Source: CAVSWT01 sp963731745 (GTDB lineage: Bacteria; Bacteroidota; Ignavibacteria; Ignavibacteriales; Ignavibacteriaceae). Taken from it: a stretch of 64,000 nucleotides of DNA. Within the stretch, counting starts at the first letter, position 1. Each line of letters starts with the position of its first letter. Under the pieces are notes generated by a model. It ran no database searches, was not told the origin of the DNA, and saw nothing but the letters and a program-made list of their open reading frames with translations. The position numbers and the translations under genes were made by a program. Shown here piece after piece: positions 41,337 to 50,313 of this stretch. Where the stretch lies: NCBI GenBank assembly GCA_963731745.1, contig CAVSWT010000008.1, positions 124,001 to 188,000 on the forward strand, in the 5' to 3' direction.

Positions 41337-43555
41337 TCATAATTCTTGGAATCGTTAAATAATATTTATCAGCCAGTTCATCTAAGCTGATATCTATTTC
41401 ATCATTCACTTTTAATTTACTGCCACCGGTTTTACCAAGATATGTAAATATTTGTTTTGATTCATTCAGAATTTTTTCAAACACATTTTTATTTTCAGGC
41501 TTGATAGAAACTATTATACGTGATTGACTTTCGGAGAATAATGAAAAATCTTTTCTTGTTTTTACATGAATTTTGATTTCAGCTCCAATGAAATTATTTT
41601 CGTTCATAATACAGCATTCAGCAACCGCACTTACTATTCCGCCTTCAGATATATCATGAGCTGAATTGATTAATTTGTTACTAATTAATTTCAGTAAAGA
41701 GTCATGTAATTTTTTTTCAACTTCTAAATTTACTTTAGGGGATTCACCGGATACTTTATTATGAATAACTTTTAAATATTCACTGCCGCCGAGTTCTTCA
41801 AAATCTTCTCCTAAAACGTAAATCAAATCATTATCGTTTTTAAAATTTGAAGTAGTAACATTTTTAATATCTTCTATCAATCCCACCATTCCAATTGTTG
41901 GTGTTGGATAAACGGCCACGTTTGGAGATTCGTTATAAAAGCTGACGTTTCCACCGGTAACAGGAGTATCAAAAAATCTGCAAGCTTCTCCCATTCCGTC
42001 TATCGCTTCTTTAAATTGCCAATAAACTTCAGGTTTATAGGGATTGCCAAAATTTAAACAGTTTGTTATTGCAAGTGGAATACCTCCGGAACAAACTATA
42101 TTTCTAGCTGATTCTGCAACTGCAATTTTAGCGCCCTCTTTGGGATTCAAATAAACATACCGTGAGTTGCAATCTGTTTTCATTGCCAGAGCTTTATTAG
42201 TTCCTTTAAGAAAAATCACTGCTGAATCTGAAGGCCCGGGACCCACAATTGTATTTGTTCTAACCATTGAATCGTATTGTTCATACACCCATTTTTTAGA
42301 AGCGATATTCGGAGAAGAAAATATTTTTATAAATGTATCTTGTAAATTTTCTGGTTCAGGTAAAGTCGAAAAATCAAATGCTCTCGTTTCTTTTAAATAA
42401 GCAGGCTCTTTTGTTTCTCGATGATAAACCGGTGCGCCGCCTCCAAGCACTAATTCATAAGAAGGGATTACTGCTTTTTCTTCACCTTCATAATTTATAT
42501 GAAGTTTACCATCATTGGTAACTTCACCGACAATTTCACAATGCAAATCCCATTTAGTTAATACTTCTTTTACTTTCTCTTCAAAACCTCTCTTCACACA
42601 GCAAAGCATTCTTTCCTGGCTTTCAGAAAGCATAATTTCATAAGCTGTCATACCCTTTTCCCGAAGCGGAACTTTGCTTAAATTAACTTTCATTCCTGAT
42701 TCACCTTTAGCACTCATCTCACTTGTCGAACAGGCAATTCCAGCTGCACCCATATCTTGAATACCAATCAGCCATCCATTCTTAACTATTTCAAGAGAAG
42801 CCTCAAGTAAAAGTTTTTCAGTAAAAGGGTCACCGACCTGAACTGAGGGACGTTTAGCTTCCGATTTTTCAGAAATTTCTTCGGATGCAAAAGTAGCGCC
42901 GTGAATTCCATCGCGGCCCGTTGAAGAACCTACAATCATTATTGGATTGCCTTCGCCTTTTGCAACAGCACTAGCAACATGTTCTTTATTTACAATGCCT
43001 ACCGACATTGCATTGACCAATGGATTGCCTTGATATGATTCATCAAAATAAACTTCACCAGCAACCGTTGGAATTCCCAAACAATTTCCATAATCGCCAA
43101 TTCCTTTTACAACGCCATCAAATAAAAATCTTGTACGTGCATCTTTCAAAGATCCAAACCGAAGAGAATTTAAGAGATGCAATCGGACGAGCGCCCATTG
43201 TAAAAATATCTCTCATTATTCCGCCTACACCTGTGGCAGCACCTTGATAAGGTTCAACTGCAGATGGATGATTGTGGCTTTCAATTTTAAATGCAACTGC
43301 AAGTCCATCGCCAATATCAACCAAACCGGCATTTTCTTCACCAGCTCCAACCAGCAATCTTCCACCGGAACGCGGTAAAGTTTTTAATAGTGCAATTGAA
43401 TTTTTATAGCTGCAGTGTTCACTCCACATCACACTGAAAATTCCTAATTCAGTAAAAGTTGGAACTCTTCCTAAAATATTCTGAATTTTTTCAAACTCTT
43501 TTTCCGTTAAGCCGTGCTCTTTGGCTAAATCTAATGTTACCTCAAGTTCTTGCAT
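41329..43555 (-). CDS. purL: FGAM synthase large subunit PurL, one frameshift
   Basis: The N-terminal frame (43118-43555) reads QELEVTLDLAKEHGLTEKEF to MRDIFTMGARPIA and then goes off; the next frame continues LLNSLRFGSLKDARTRFLFD to the normal end at 41329 (ATP-binding parts SHDISEGGIVSAVAEC). One extra base near 43176 (expected ALLNSL, found A-S-L-K) splits it; without it PurL is 741 aa, the short type that works with PurS and PurQ (7864-8810). It is essential for purine synthesis in most bacteria, so an error in the sequence is more likely than real loss. Confidence 0.92.
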
Positions 43556-43605
43556 GCAGTTTTCTCAGTAAAATCTGTTTATATAAAAGTTGAATAAAAC
43601 TATCT

Positions 43606-43613
43606 CAAATATA
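43606..43613 (-). promoter_or_regulatory. TAnnTTTG-type -10 box of purL
   Basis: TATATTTG on the minus strand, about 50 bases before the purL ATG; matches TAnnTTTG. No purine riboswitch was recognised in this leader. Confidence 0.35.
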
Positions 43614-43807
43614 ACATAATAGACAACGTCTTTGAAACCGAATTTGAATCACATTTAAGAATTTTTGTGATGTTTATAAAATAAGTCCTCGGTTAATAAG
43701 AGTATATTATACATAATTTCTAAGGTAATTAACTCAATTCATAAAAATTTCCTTAATTAAAATTATCAAAATAATAAGCATAAACAGCTTACTAGAATAA
43801 GAGAACT

Positions 43808-45421
43808 ATGTTTAACGATAAAAACAAAAGTAAAAAATATATTTTAGCAATTAGTGTAGTGTTGGGAATTATTGCGATTCTCTGGCTCTTTTGCGGGCCA
43901 TTTATGAATGGAGTAATTAAACCTAAACTAGTCAATAAAATTAATTCTAATAAATCGGTGAAGTTATCTGTTGATGATTTACACTATAATTTACTTTCAA
44001 ATAGTTTTCATTTTTCACAGAGTTCAATAACTAAAATTTATAATCCTTCGTCTTCAATTGACACTTTAATTATAATTGTACCGAAAATATCAATATCTAA
44101 TATTAATTGGTTCAAATATATTTTTAGCAATGATTATTCTTTAGGTAAAATTAGTATTGATTATCCATCGGTTAGAATAGTTGAAAAAAAATCAAACAAT
44201 GGCAATACAAATTCTAAAGACAAAAAATCTTTCAATATAAAATCAATTAAAAAATTCCCCCTTAACTGTGATCAATTGGTGATTACTGAAGGAACTTACA
44301 CACGTGAAAATTCTCATTTGCAAATAATCGATTCAGTTAAATCTTTTAGCATCAGATTAAGTGATATTGAATTAGATTCTACAGATAAAAATAACTCAAA
44401 TATTATTTCAGATTTTTCCATAAAAGCAAATGGAATATATAAACTGTTTGTAGATGACGGCTATAGATTGAAAGTTGATTCAATCTCGTTTTCTGAAGAT
44501 GAAAATTCGTTAAAAATAAAAGCAATAAACTTTGAGCCATATATAACCGATGAACAATTTTTCGATCGGAAAAAATATAGAACTGATAGATATGTATTAG
44601 ATCTAAATGATTTTGAAATAAAAGATGTTGACATCGCAAGTTTGGTAAATAAAGGCGATATAATTATTGATGAAATAAAAATAAATAATTTTTATTGGGA
44701 TATTCTTACGCCAAAGTATATGCCTATAGAACCAGCTTATAATCCTCAAATGCCAAATGAGATTTTCAAATCAATAGAACGAAAAATTGATATTAATATA
44801 ATAAGTGTTTCTAATGGTAACTTAGTTGTGCAATCCGGTTATGATTATAGCAAGAAGCCGGCGAAATTATCTTTTACAAATGTAAAAGCAGAAATCAAAA
44901 ATGTAAGTAATATCAAAAATAAACAGGGCGAAAATAATCCATGTACAATTGATGCAGCGGCAAATATTGCTGATGCAGGAAGACTAACCGTTAAAATGAA
45001 TTTGCCTTTACTATCGAAAAAATTTTCTATGAATTATTCCGGTTCTTTAAGCAGTATGAATCCAGAACGTCTCAATTCACAGTTAATGGTAGCAAATTTA
45101 GTAAAGATTGTATCCGGTAAAATTGATTCAGTTGATTTTGCAGTTGAAGTTGAAAATGGTTTATCTACTGCAAGAGCGCACGCATTTTATGATAATTTGA
45201 AAATAGAAAAAATTAAAAAAGAAGGATTAAATACCCAGCCTGAAAATTCTTCTTTGCAGACTTTCTTGACTAATCAATTTATAATAAGACACTCAAATCC
45301 CAATGAAAAGGGCAAGGAAAAATCCGGCAGATTTTATTACTCACGGAAAAATGACGATGCATTTATGGATATTGTGTGGCTATCTGTAAAAGGTGCGTTG
45401 GGAGATATTATCGGTTTTTAA
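43808..45421 (+). CDS. membrane-anchored AsmA-like protein, function unknown
   Basis: 537 aa. One N-terminal TM (about 11-33) and a long extracytoplasmic beta-rich part with repeated patterns like SLGKISIDYPSVRIV and IDEIKINNFYWDIL, as in AsmA/DUF748 proteins, which span the periplasm or help outer-membrane assembly. The likeness is general and no catalytic motif is seen. It ends VKGALGDIIGF. Confidence 0.65.
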   Translation: MFNDKNKSKKYILAISVVLGIIAILWLFCGPFMNGVIKPKLVNKINSNKSVKLSVDDLHYNLLSNSFHFSQSSITKIYNPSSSIDTLIIIVPKISISNINWFKYIFSNDYSLGKISIDYPSVRIVEKKSNNGNTNSKDKKSFNIKSIKKFPLNCDQLVITEGTYTRENSHLQIIDSVKSFSIRLSDIELDSTDKNNSNIISDFSIKANGIYKLFVDDGYRLKVDSISFSEDENSLKIKAINFEPYITDEQFFDRKKYRTDRYVLDLNDFEIKDVDIASLVNKGDIIIDEIKINNFYWDILTPKYMPIEPAYNPQMPNEIFKSIERKIDINIISVSNGNLVVQSGYDYSKKPAKLSFTNVKAEIKNVSNIKNKQGENNPCTIDAAANIADAGRLTVKMNLPLLSKKFSMNYSGSLSSMNPERLNSQLMVANLVKIVSGKIDSVDFAVEVENGLSTARAHAFYDNLKIEKIKKEGLNTQPENSSLQTFLTNQFIIRHSNPNEKGKEKSGRFYYSRKNDDAFMDIVWLSVKGALGDIIGF

Positions 45422-45539
45422 GCATCTTAAATATTTTGTTGAAATTAGTGCATTTGTTCTATATACAATTTTGGAATTCAAAATTAAGTTGTAGTAAGTA
45501 TTGTAAGAGAATTATTTACCTATGGAAAAAGGGAGCCTG

Positions 45540-45995
45540 ATGATTGAAATTCGTGAAAGCATTAGTATAAAATATCCTCCGCAAAAAATGTTTCGGTTTA
45601 TAAGTAATTATCGCAATGATGTTTTGTGGAGGGAAATCGTTGATGAAATTTCAGCTCCTCCCCTTAACGAAATTAATATTGGAGTAAAAACTTACGAAAC
45701 AATCAGTTTTCTCGGTAGAAAGTTTTCTTCACCTGCTGAAGTAAAGGAATTTCACCCAAATAAAAAAATAGTATTACAAAATTTGGATGAGGAAATTAAA
45801 GTAGTAAGTTCTAGAGAAGTAATGGAAAATGGTGAAGAAACCATATTCAATTACTATTTAAAAGTAGTTCCTAAAAAGATAAACAGATTTGTTATCCCGC
45901 TGCTAAAGAGCTCGATGACAAAACAAGTTAGAAAAGATTTGCAGAGGCTTAAAGTAGTAATCCAAAAAATGCCGGAAAATCAGATATCGCTTTAG
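45540..45995 (+). CDS. SRPBCC (START-like) family protein
   Basis: 151 aa from the ATG at 45540, chosen because AAAGGGAG lies 4-5 bases upstream; an ATG at 45522 would add MEKGSL. Polyketide cyclase/dehydrase-like fold: IRESISIKYPPQKMFRFISN, LWREIVDE and a hydrophobic pocket pattern (VKTYETISFLGRKF). Such proteins bind lipids or other hydrophobic ligands. No partner in the neighbourhood. Confidence 0.78.
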   Translation: MIEIRESISIKYPPQKMFRFISNYRNDVLWREIVDEISAPPLNEINIGVKTYETISFLGRKFSSPAEVKEFHPNKKIVLQNLDEEIKVVSSREVMENGEETIFNYYLKVVPKKINRFVIPLLKSSMTKQVRKDLQRLKVVIQKMPENQISL

Positions 45996-46096
45996 AGAAA
46001 GAAGTTTTAAAGAAAATATAAATATTTTTAATTATTTAAGTGTGTATAGATATGATGATTTAAATACTTTTTAGTAAAACCATTTAGTCTACCACT

Positions 46097-46210
46097 TTAA
46101 TTCTTGCTCTTGAACGTTATACCAATCTGTGCTGCGTTCGAATATTCCACTTTATCAAATTTCAATCTGTTGAAAATTATATTTGATAGTTTTGAAGCCT
46201 TATTAGGTTT
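46097..46210 (-). other. possible C-terminal remnant of a beta-barrel protein
   Basis: In the 285-base gap before the T9SS gene the minus strand has an open stretch of 37 codons without a start, ending KFDKVEYSNAAQIGITFKSK N-stop. The last part looks like the last strand of an outer-membrane barrel (alternating, ending in an aromatic-x-x pattern), but this could be chance. Nothing else was seen in the gap apart from a TATATTTG box at 46178-46185. Confidence 0.2.
46178..46185 (+). promoter_or_regulatory. TAnnTTTG-type -10 box before the T9SS propeller gene
   Basis: TATATTTG about 95 bases before the ATG at 46281, followed by an inverted repeat GATAGTTT...AAACTATC in the putative leader. Confidence 0.3.
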
Positions 46211-46280
46211 TTAAACTATCAATGGCATCCGATTTTAATATTAAAATATTTATTTAAAAACTAATAAATGAGGTAACGTT

Positions 46281-47552
46281 ATGAGGAGGCTTAAAATACA
46301 TTTCATTTTTTTAATTTGCACAATATTCTTATTTCAATTTAGCGACGCACTTGCTCAATGGGAAAAATCAAACGGCGGTTTGAGTTTCAAAAGTGTTTGG
46401 TCAATTGCAGCTGCTGGAACTACAATTTTTGCAGGAACAAGTAGTAATGGAGTATATGTTTCTACAGACAGTGGAGAAAATTTTGAAGAAGCAAATAACG
46501 GTATCACTAACAATTTTATTCCAGCAATGATAATTTCAGGAACAAATGTTTTAGCAGGCACTTACGGAGACGGCATATTTAAATCTACCGACAATGGAGC
46601 AAACTGGACAGATGCAAATTCTAATGGCTCTGATACAACTGCAATATTTGCTTTTGTTAATTCAGGAAACAATATCTTTGCAGGAACCGATGTCGATGGA
46701 ATTTATTTAAGTACAGATAATGGGAATGGTTGGTTTGTCGTTAATAACGGATTATCTAATATGAAAATCCGTGCTTTAAGTGTTTATGGAACCAGTGTTA
46801 TTGCTGGTACTTTTGGAGGAGGAATATTTACCTCCACTGATAATGGCACGGCCTGGAATGAAAGTAATTCCGGCTTTCCGGGTTCTGTATACATTAACTG
46901 CCTTGCAGTCTCTGGTTTAAATATCTTTGCAGGAACAGGCGTAGGAACAAGCGACAATATAATGTATAGGTCAACTGATAATGGAGGCAGTTGGAAGGAA
47001 GCGAGTAACGGTTTAGCTAATAATACAAAAATAAGCGCACTGGCTGTGAGAGGCTCTAATATATTTGCTGCCACTAGTGGCGATGGAGTATTTTCTTCAA
47101 CAGATAATGGCGAAAGCTGGAACCCAATCAATGACGGCTTGACCAGCAAGTTTACTTTCTCGTTGGCTATTTCAGAATCCTATCTTTTATTAGGCACTAC
47201 AGGAGGTGTTTGGAGAAGAGCACTTCCGGAGATTACAGATGTAAAATTAAATTCTAATACTATACCCACCGTATTTAAGCTTGAGCAAAACTATCCAAAT
47301 CCATTTAATCCTACAACAAAAATAAAATATACAATTCCCTCCTCAATAAATTCCGCTATAGAAGGGGCTTTAATACAATTGAAAATTTATGATATACTTG
47401 GGAATGTAATAAATACTCTTGTTAATGAAGTAAAATCGCCCGGAGTTTATGAAGCTGAATTTGATGCATCATCTTTCTCTAGCGGAGTTTATTTTTACCA
47501 GCTTAGAGTAAATGAATATTTTGATACAAAAAAAATGATTTTGATCAGATAA
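46281..47552 (+). CDS. propeller-repeat T9SS cargo protein
   Basis: 423 aa. Signal peptide ending near ALAQ, then seven or so Ycf48/sialidase-like repeats of about 42 residues, each with a STDNG(E/A/T)(S/N/A)W mark and a FAGT or LAGT strand. The type A sorting domain is intact (LEQNYPNPFNPTTKIKY, IYDILGNVINTLVN, FDTKKMILIR). It differs from the 16-23 kb cluster in its loop (SINSAIEGALIQ) instead of the palindromic inserts. Surface or secreted; ligand unknown. Confidence 0.9.
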   Translation: MRRLKIHFIFLICTIFLFQFSDALAQWEKSNGGLSFKSVWSIAAAGTTIFAGTSSNGVYVSTDSGENFEEANNGITNNFIPAMIISGTNVLAGTYGDGIFKSTDNGANWTDANSNGSDTTAIFAFVNSGNNIFAGTDVDGIYLSTDNGNGWFVVNNGLSNMKIRALSVYGTSVIAGTFGGGIFTSTDNGTAWNESNSGFPGSVYINCLAVSGLNIFAGTGVGTSDNIMYRSTDNGGSWKEASNGLANNTKISALAVRGSNIFAATSGDGVFSSTDNGESWNPINDGLTSKFTFSLAISESYLLLGTTGGVWRRALPEITDVKLNSNTIPTVFKLEQNYPNPFNPTTKIKYTIPSSINSAIEGALIQLKIYDILGNVINTLVNEVKSPGVYEAEFDASSFSSGVYFYQLRVNEYFDTKKMILIR

Positions 47553-47580
47553 AAAAACTTTTCATGTCAGTCTGAATAAA

Positions 47581-47620
47581 ACAGGTTGCTTTTTGTAAAA
47601 AAAACCAAAAAGCAACCTGT
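47581..47620 (+). terminator. long-stem rho-independent terminator
   Basis: ACAGGTTGCTTTTTG (47581-47595) and CAAAAAGCAACCTGT (47606-47620) form a 15-base-pair stem with a 10-base loop, followed by TTAATAATTG. It lies 28 bases after the T9SS gene stop. Confidence 0.85.
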
Positions 47621-47774
47621 TTAATAATTGTTACAACTATTTCAAATTATAAAGTAGCAATAATTTTATTTAAATCTTTACATTAATTAAACTACAGCAG
47701 CTAAACTTCTTTATTGCAAGTATTAACCATCAATTTGAATAAAAAATATTTGTTGTATAATTTAATTTACTTAA

Positions 47775-48038
47775 TTCAATAAGAATGGACATATAATTGA
47801 AAAAGTTAAACCTTGCATTTATAATATCAAGGATTTTTCTTTAAAAGAATTCAAGGAATATTTAATTTATATCTATCAAGATTACGTAAACGCAGGTAGG
47901 TACGGGAATGACTTCATAAAGATTACTACCAGAGTTACAAAAGATGCAAATATGAATATTAATCTTACCCCTGAATGAGGCTGGGCTGCGAGGATTTATA
48001 AAACTGAAAAACAATTAGAAAACTATAGCTCACAATAA
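47775..48038 (+). pseudogene. remnant of a GH97-like glycoside hydrolase C-terminus
   Basis: No start codon; the open frame reads EFKEYLIYIYQDYVNAGRYG, then NDFIKITTRVTKDANMNINL, TPE, an in-frame TGA (47976-47978), and GWAARIYKTEKQLENYSSQ to TAA. The pattern IY.D..NA.RYGNDF...VTKD..L.I.L..GGGWAARI is like the C-terminal beta-sandwich of GH97 alpha-glucosidases, with the first Gly codon of GGW changed to TGA. The rest of the gene is absent. This covers most of the 495-base gap between the terminator and the exonuclease gene. Confidence 0.5.
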
Positions 48039-48047
48039 AACTCTATA

Positions 48048-48737
48048 TTAAATATTCAAAAACTCATTCCATATTTTATATAATTGAAAAGTTGCATTTA
48101 TATCTTCGCCGCAATAAACTGCAATATCTTTAATTCTTCCCGCTTCATATAAATTTTTCACTTCGATACCTGAAATTTCATTACTCTTAGGTGATTTTAT
48201 TCCAAATGCGTGACAATAAAAATCCAAATTAAATTTTCTTGTAGTTCCGTAATATGTAAATTGTTCAAGCAGGTCAATATGAGTTGAAATATCGAATCTG
48301 TTTTTAAAAAGATTTTTTGTCGGTTTTATTTTATTGATTGCGGATCGCATCATCATGAATGGGATATCAAAATTTCTTCCATTAAAAGTAATAACTTGAT
48401 CCGTAACATCAATGATACGCCAGAAAGACTCTATCATTTCAACTTCGCTTAATCCTTTATAATGAATATTTTTTTCTTCAACAACCCATTCTTCTTTTTT
48501 TTCATCTTCGAAATAGACAAAAGATTTTTCTTTTTCAACATCATATATTCCAATCGCCACAATTTTTGCAGTAAAAGGATATAAGCTCAAATATCTTATA
48601 GCATCATCTTTTTTCCGGTTTTTTAGTTCTTCATCTGATTCTTTTTCAGCAAATCGTAAAAGATATTCCTGCTGACTTTCGGTAAGTGATTCGAATGGAT
48701 AACAGCTTGTTTCAATATCGAAAATAATTCTTCTCAT
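48048..48737 (-). CDS. PolB-like 3'-5' exonuclease (DEDDy)
   Basis: 229 aa. ExoI motif IFDIETS, ExoII ITFNGRNFDIPFMMMR, ExoIII VYCGEDINATFQLYKIW with YCxxD-type end; these give the four acidic metal ligands. It corresponds to the stand-alone exonuclease domain related to DNA polymerase B, found in many Bacteroidota. Role in DNA repair or nucleotide trimming is unknown. Confidence 0.88.
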   Translation of the reverse strand: MRRIIFDIETSCYPFESLTESQQEYLLRFAEKESDEELKNRKKDDAIRYLSLYPFTAKIVAIGIYDVEKEKSFVYFEDEKKEEWVVEEKNIHYKGLSEVEMIESFWRIIDVTDQVITFNGRNFDIPFMMMRSAINKIKPTKNLFKNRFDISTHIDLLEQFTYYGTTRKFNLDFYCHAFGIKSPKSNEISGIEVKNLYEAGRIKDIAVYCGEDINATFQLYKIWNEFLNI

Positions 48738-48764
48738 TTTTCTTCCCTTTTTATTACTGATTTA

Positions 48765-49215
48765 TTAATCCCCTTTAAGTAACTTCACCTCTTTTTCGAA
48801 CAGCTTCACCTTCTCATAAAAGCTTTTGGGAAGGTCAGTCGACTTTTTTGTAATTGGATCAACTTGAACAATAACCCCAGACCCTTCAACTATAATTTTT
48901 TTTGAATTACTATTTACAATAAGATGATCAAACCCAAAGCTGCTGTTTTTAATAAATGAGATTTTGGAATATACATCAAGTTCATCATCATAATAAGAAT
49001 ATCCTTTATAGTTTAATTCATTCTTAACAATGAAGAAAAGTCTTCCGTCTGTAAAAATCCCGTTTTTCGGAATCAAGCCCAATTGCTTTATGTAGTGGAG
49101 CCTGGCGTCCTCAAAATAATTTAAATAAACAGCATTGTTACACACACCTGAGCATGTCAACTTCATTAAATCTTACAGTAACATTTATTTTATGATTGAA
49201 GTCTTTTATATCCAT
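48765..49215 (-). CDS. 4HBT acyl-CoA thioesterase, frameshift near the 5' end
   Basis: The obvious ORF starts late at 49166, but the upstream sequence in another frame reads MDIKDFNHKINVTVRFNEVD ML from an ATG at 49215, just what a hotdog thioesterase should begin with. One extra base near 49149 joins the two parts as VDMLGVCNNAVYLNYFEDARL; the repaired protein has 149 aa. NNAVYLNYFEDAR holds the usual catalytic neighbourhood (YbgC/FadM-like, with an Asp before G-x-x-N-N; the usual H is C or V here). Hydrolyses acyl-CoA. Confidence 0.85.
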
Positions 49216-49261
49216 AAATAAAATATCTTCCCTCTCTAGAAAGAAATTTTTTGATTTTATA

Positions 49262-50293
49262 TTATCTAAATACTTCTTGAAATATTTTAATTGCTTTATT
49301 CACATCTTCAAAACTTACATCCAGATGAGTTACGGCTCTCATCGAATCAACTTTACCGACAGAGATTAATAACCCTTTTTCTTTACATTTTACTATCGAA
49401 TTTTCTGCTGAAATATTTAAAGGTTTGAAGATTAATATATTTGTCTGAACGTCATTTATATCTATTTCAATATTTTTTAATTCATTTAATGCTTCGCCAA
49501 GTAATTTTGCTTTCTGATGGTCTTCTTTTAATCTTTCTATATTGTTCTGAAGCGCATATAATCCTGCAGCGGCTAAAATTCCTACCTGTCTCATACCTCC
49601 GCCCCATGCTTTTCTAACACGAAATGCTTCATTTATAAATTCTTTACTTCCAGCAATAATAGAACCTACGGGAGCTCCCAATCCTTTAGAAAGACAACAG
49701 GAAATTGTATCAAAATGTGAAGCATACTCTTTAACCGAAATTCCGCTTTCAACTGATGCATTCCAAATTCTAGCGCCATCAAGATGATAAAATAAATTAT
49801 ATTTTTTTGCCAGCTCTTTTAACTCAATTATTTTTTCAATTGGCTGAATTGCCCCGCATGCACGGTTATGAGTATTTTCAACCGCTATAACTTTTGAACG
49901 AGGCATGTAATAAGCGCTTTTGGGACGTATATATTTTTCAACTTCTTCGGCAGACATAACGCCTTTTACGCCAGGCACAGGTAAAAGCTGAATGCCGCTG
50001 ATTGCGGCTGGTGTACCGGATTCATAATTAAAAATATGAGCATCCCGTTCGCAAATAACCTCATCACCCGGATTTGTTAAAACATTCAAACAAATTTGAT
50101 TCCCCATCACTCCGCTGCTTACAAATAATGCTGCTTCTTTACCTAAAAGTTGTGCAGCATAATCTTGTAATTTATTAACGGTAGGATCTTCACGAAAAAC
50201 ATCATCACCAACTTCGGCTTCGTACATTGCTTTGCGCATTTCTTGAGAAGGCTTTGTAACTGTATCACTTCTTAAATCAATATATTTATTCAT
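49262..50293 (-). CDS. ltaE: low-specificity L-threonine aldolase
   Basis: 343 aa PLP enzyme, fold type I. RSDTVTKPSQEMRKAMYEAEVGDDVFREDPTV opening is diagnostic, then LFVSSGVMGNQI, ENTHNRACGAIQP, YHLDGARIWNA and the PLP lysine in CLSKGLGAPVGS. Splits threonine or allo-threonine to glycine and acetaldehyde. Confidence 0.95.
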   Translation of the reverse strand: MNKYIDLRSDTVTKPSQEMRKAMYEAEVGDDVFREDPTVNKLQDYAAQLLGKEAALFVSSGVMGNQICLNVLTNPGDEVICERDAHIFNYESGTPAAISGIQLLPVPGVKGVMSAEEVEKYIRPKSAYYMPRSKVIAVENTHNRACGAIQPIEKIIELKELAKKYNLFYHLDGARIWNASVESGISVKEYASHFDTISCCLSKGLGAPVGSIIAGSKEFINEAFRVRKAWGGGMRQVGILAAAGLYALQNNIERLKEDHQKAKLLGEALNELKNIEIDINDVQTNILIFKPLNISAENSIVKCKEKGLLISVGKVDSMRAVTHLDVSFEDVNKAIKIFQEVFR

Positions 50294-50313
50294 AAATATT
50301 TTGCCCCGTATAA

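Noticed and set aside
43556..43807. Possible purine riboswitch in the purL leader
   Set aside because: No conserved three-way-junction motif could be found; only a -10-like box is seen.
46097..46210. Remnant of an outer-membrane barrel gene before the T9SS gene
   Set aside because: Only 37 codons without a start and no diagnostic motif; listed as a low-confidence feature but not as a finding.
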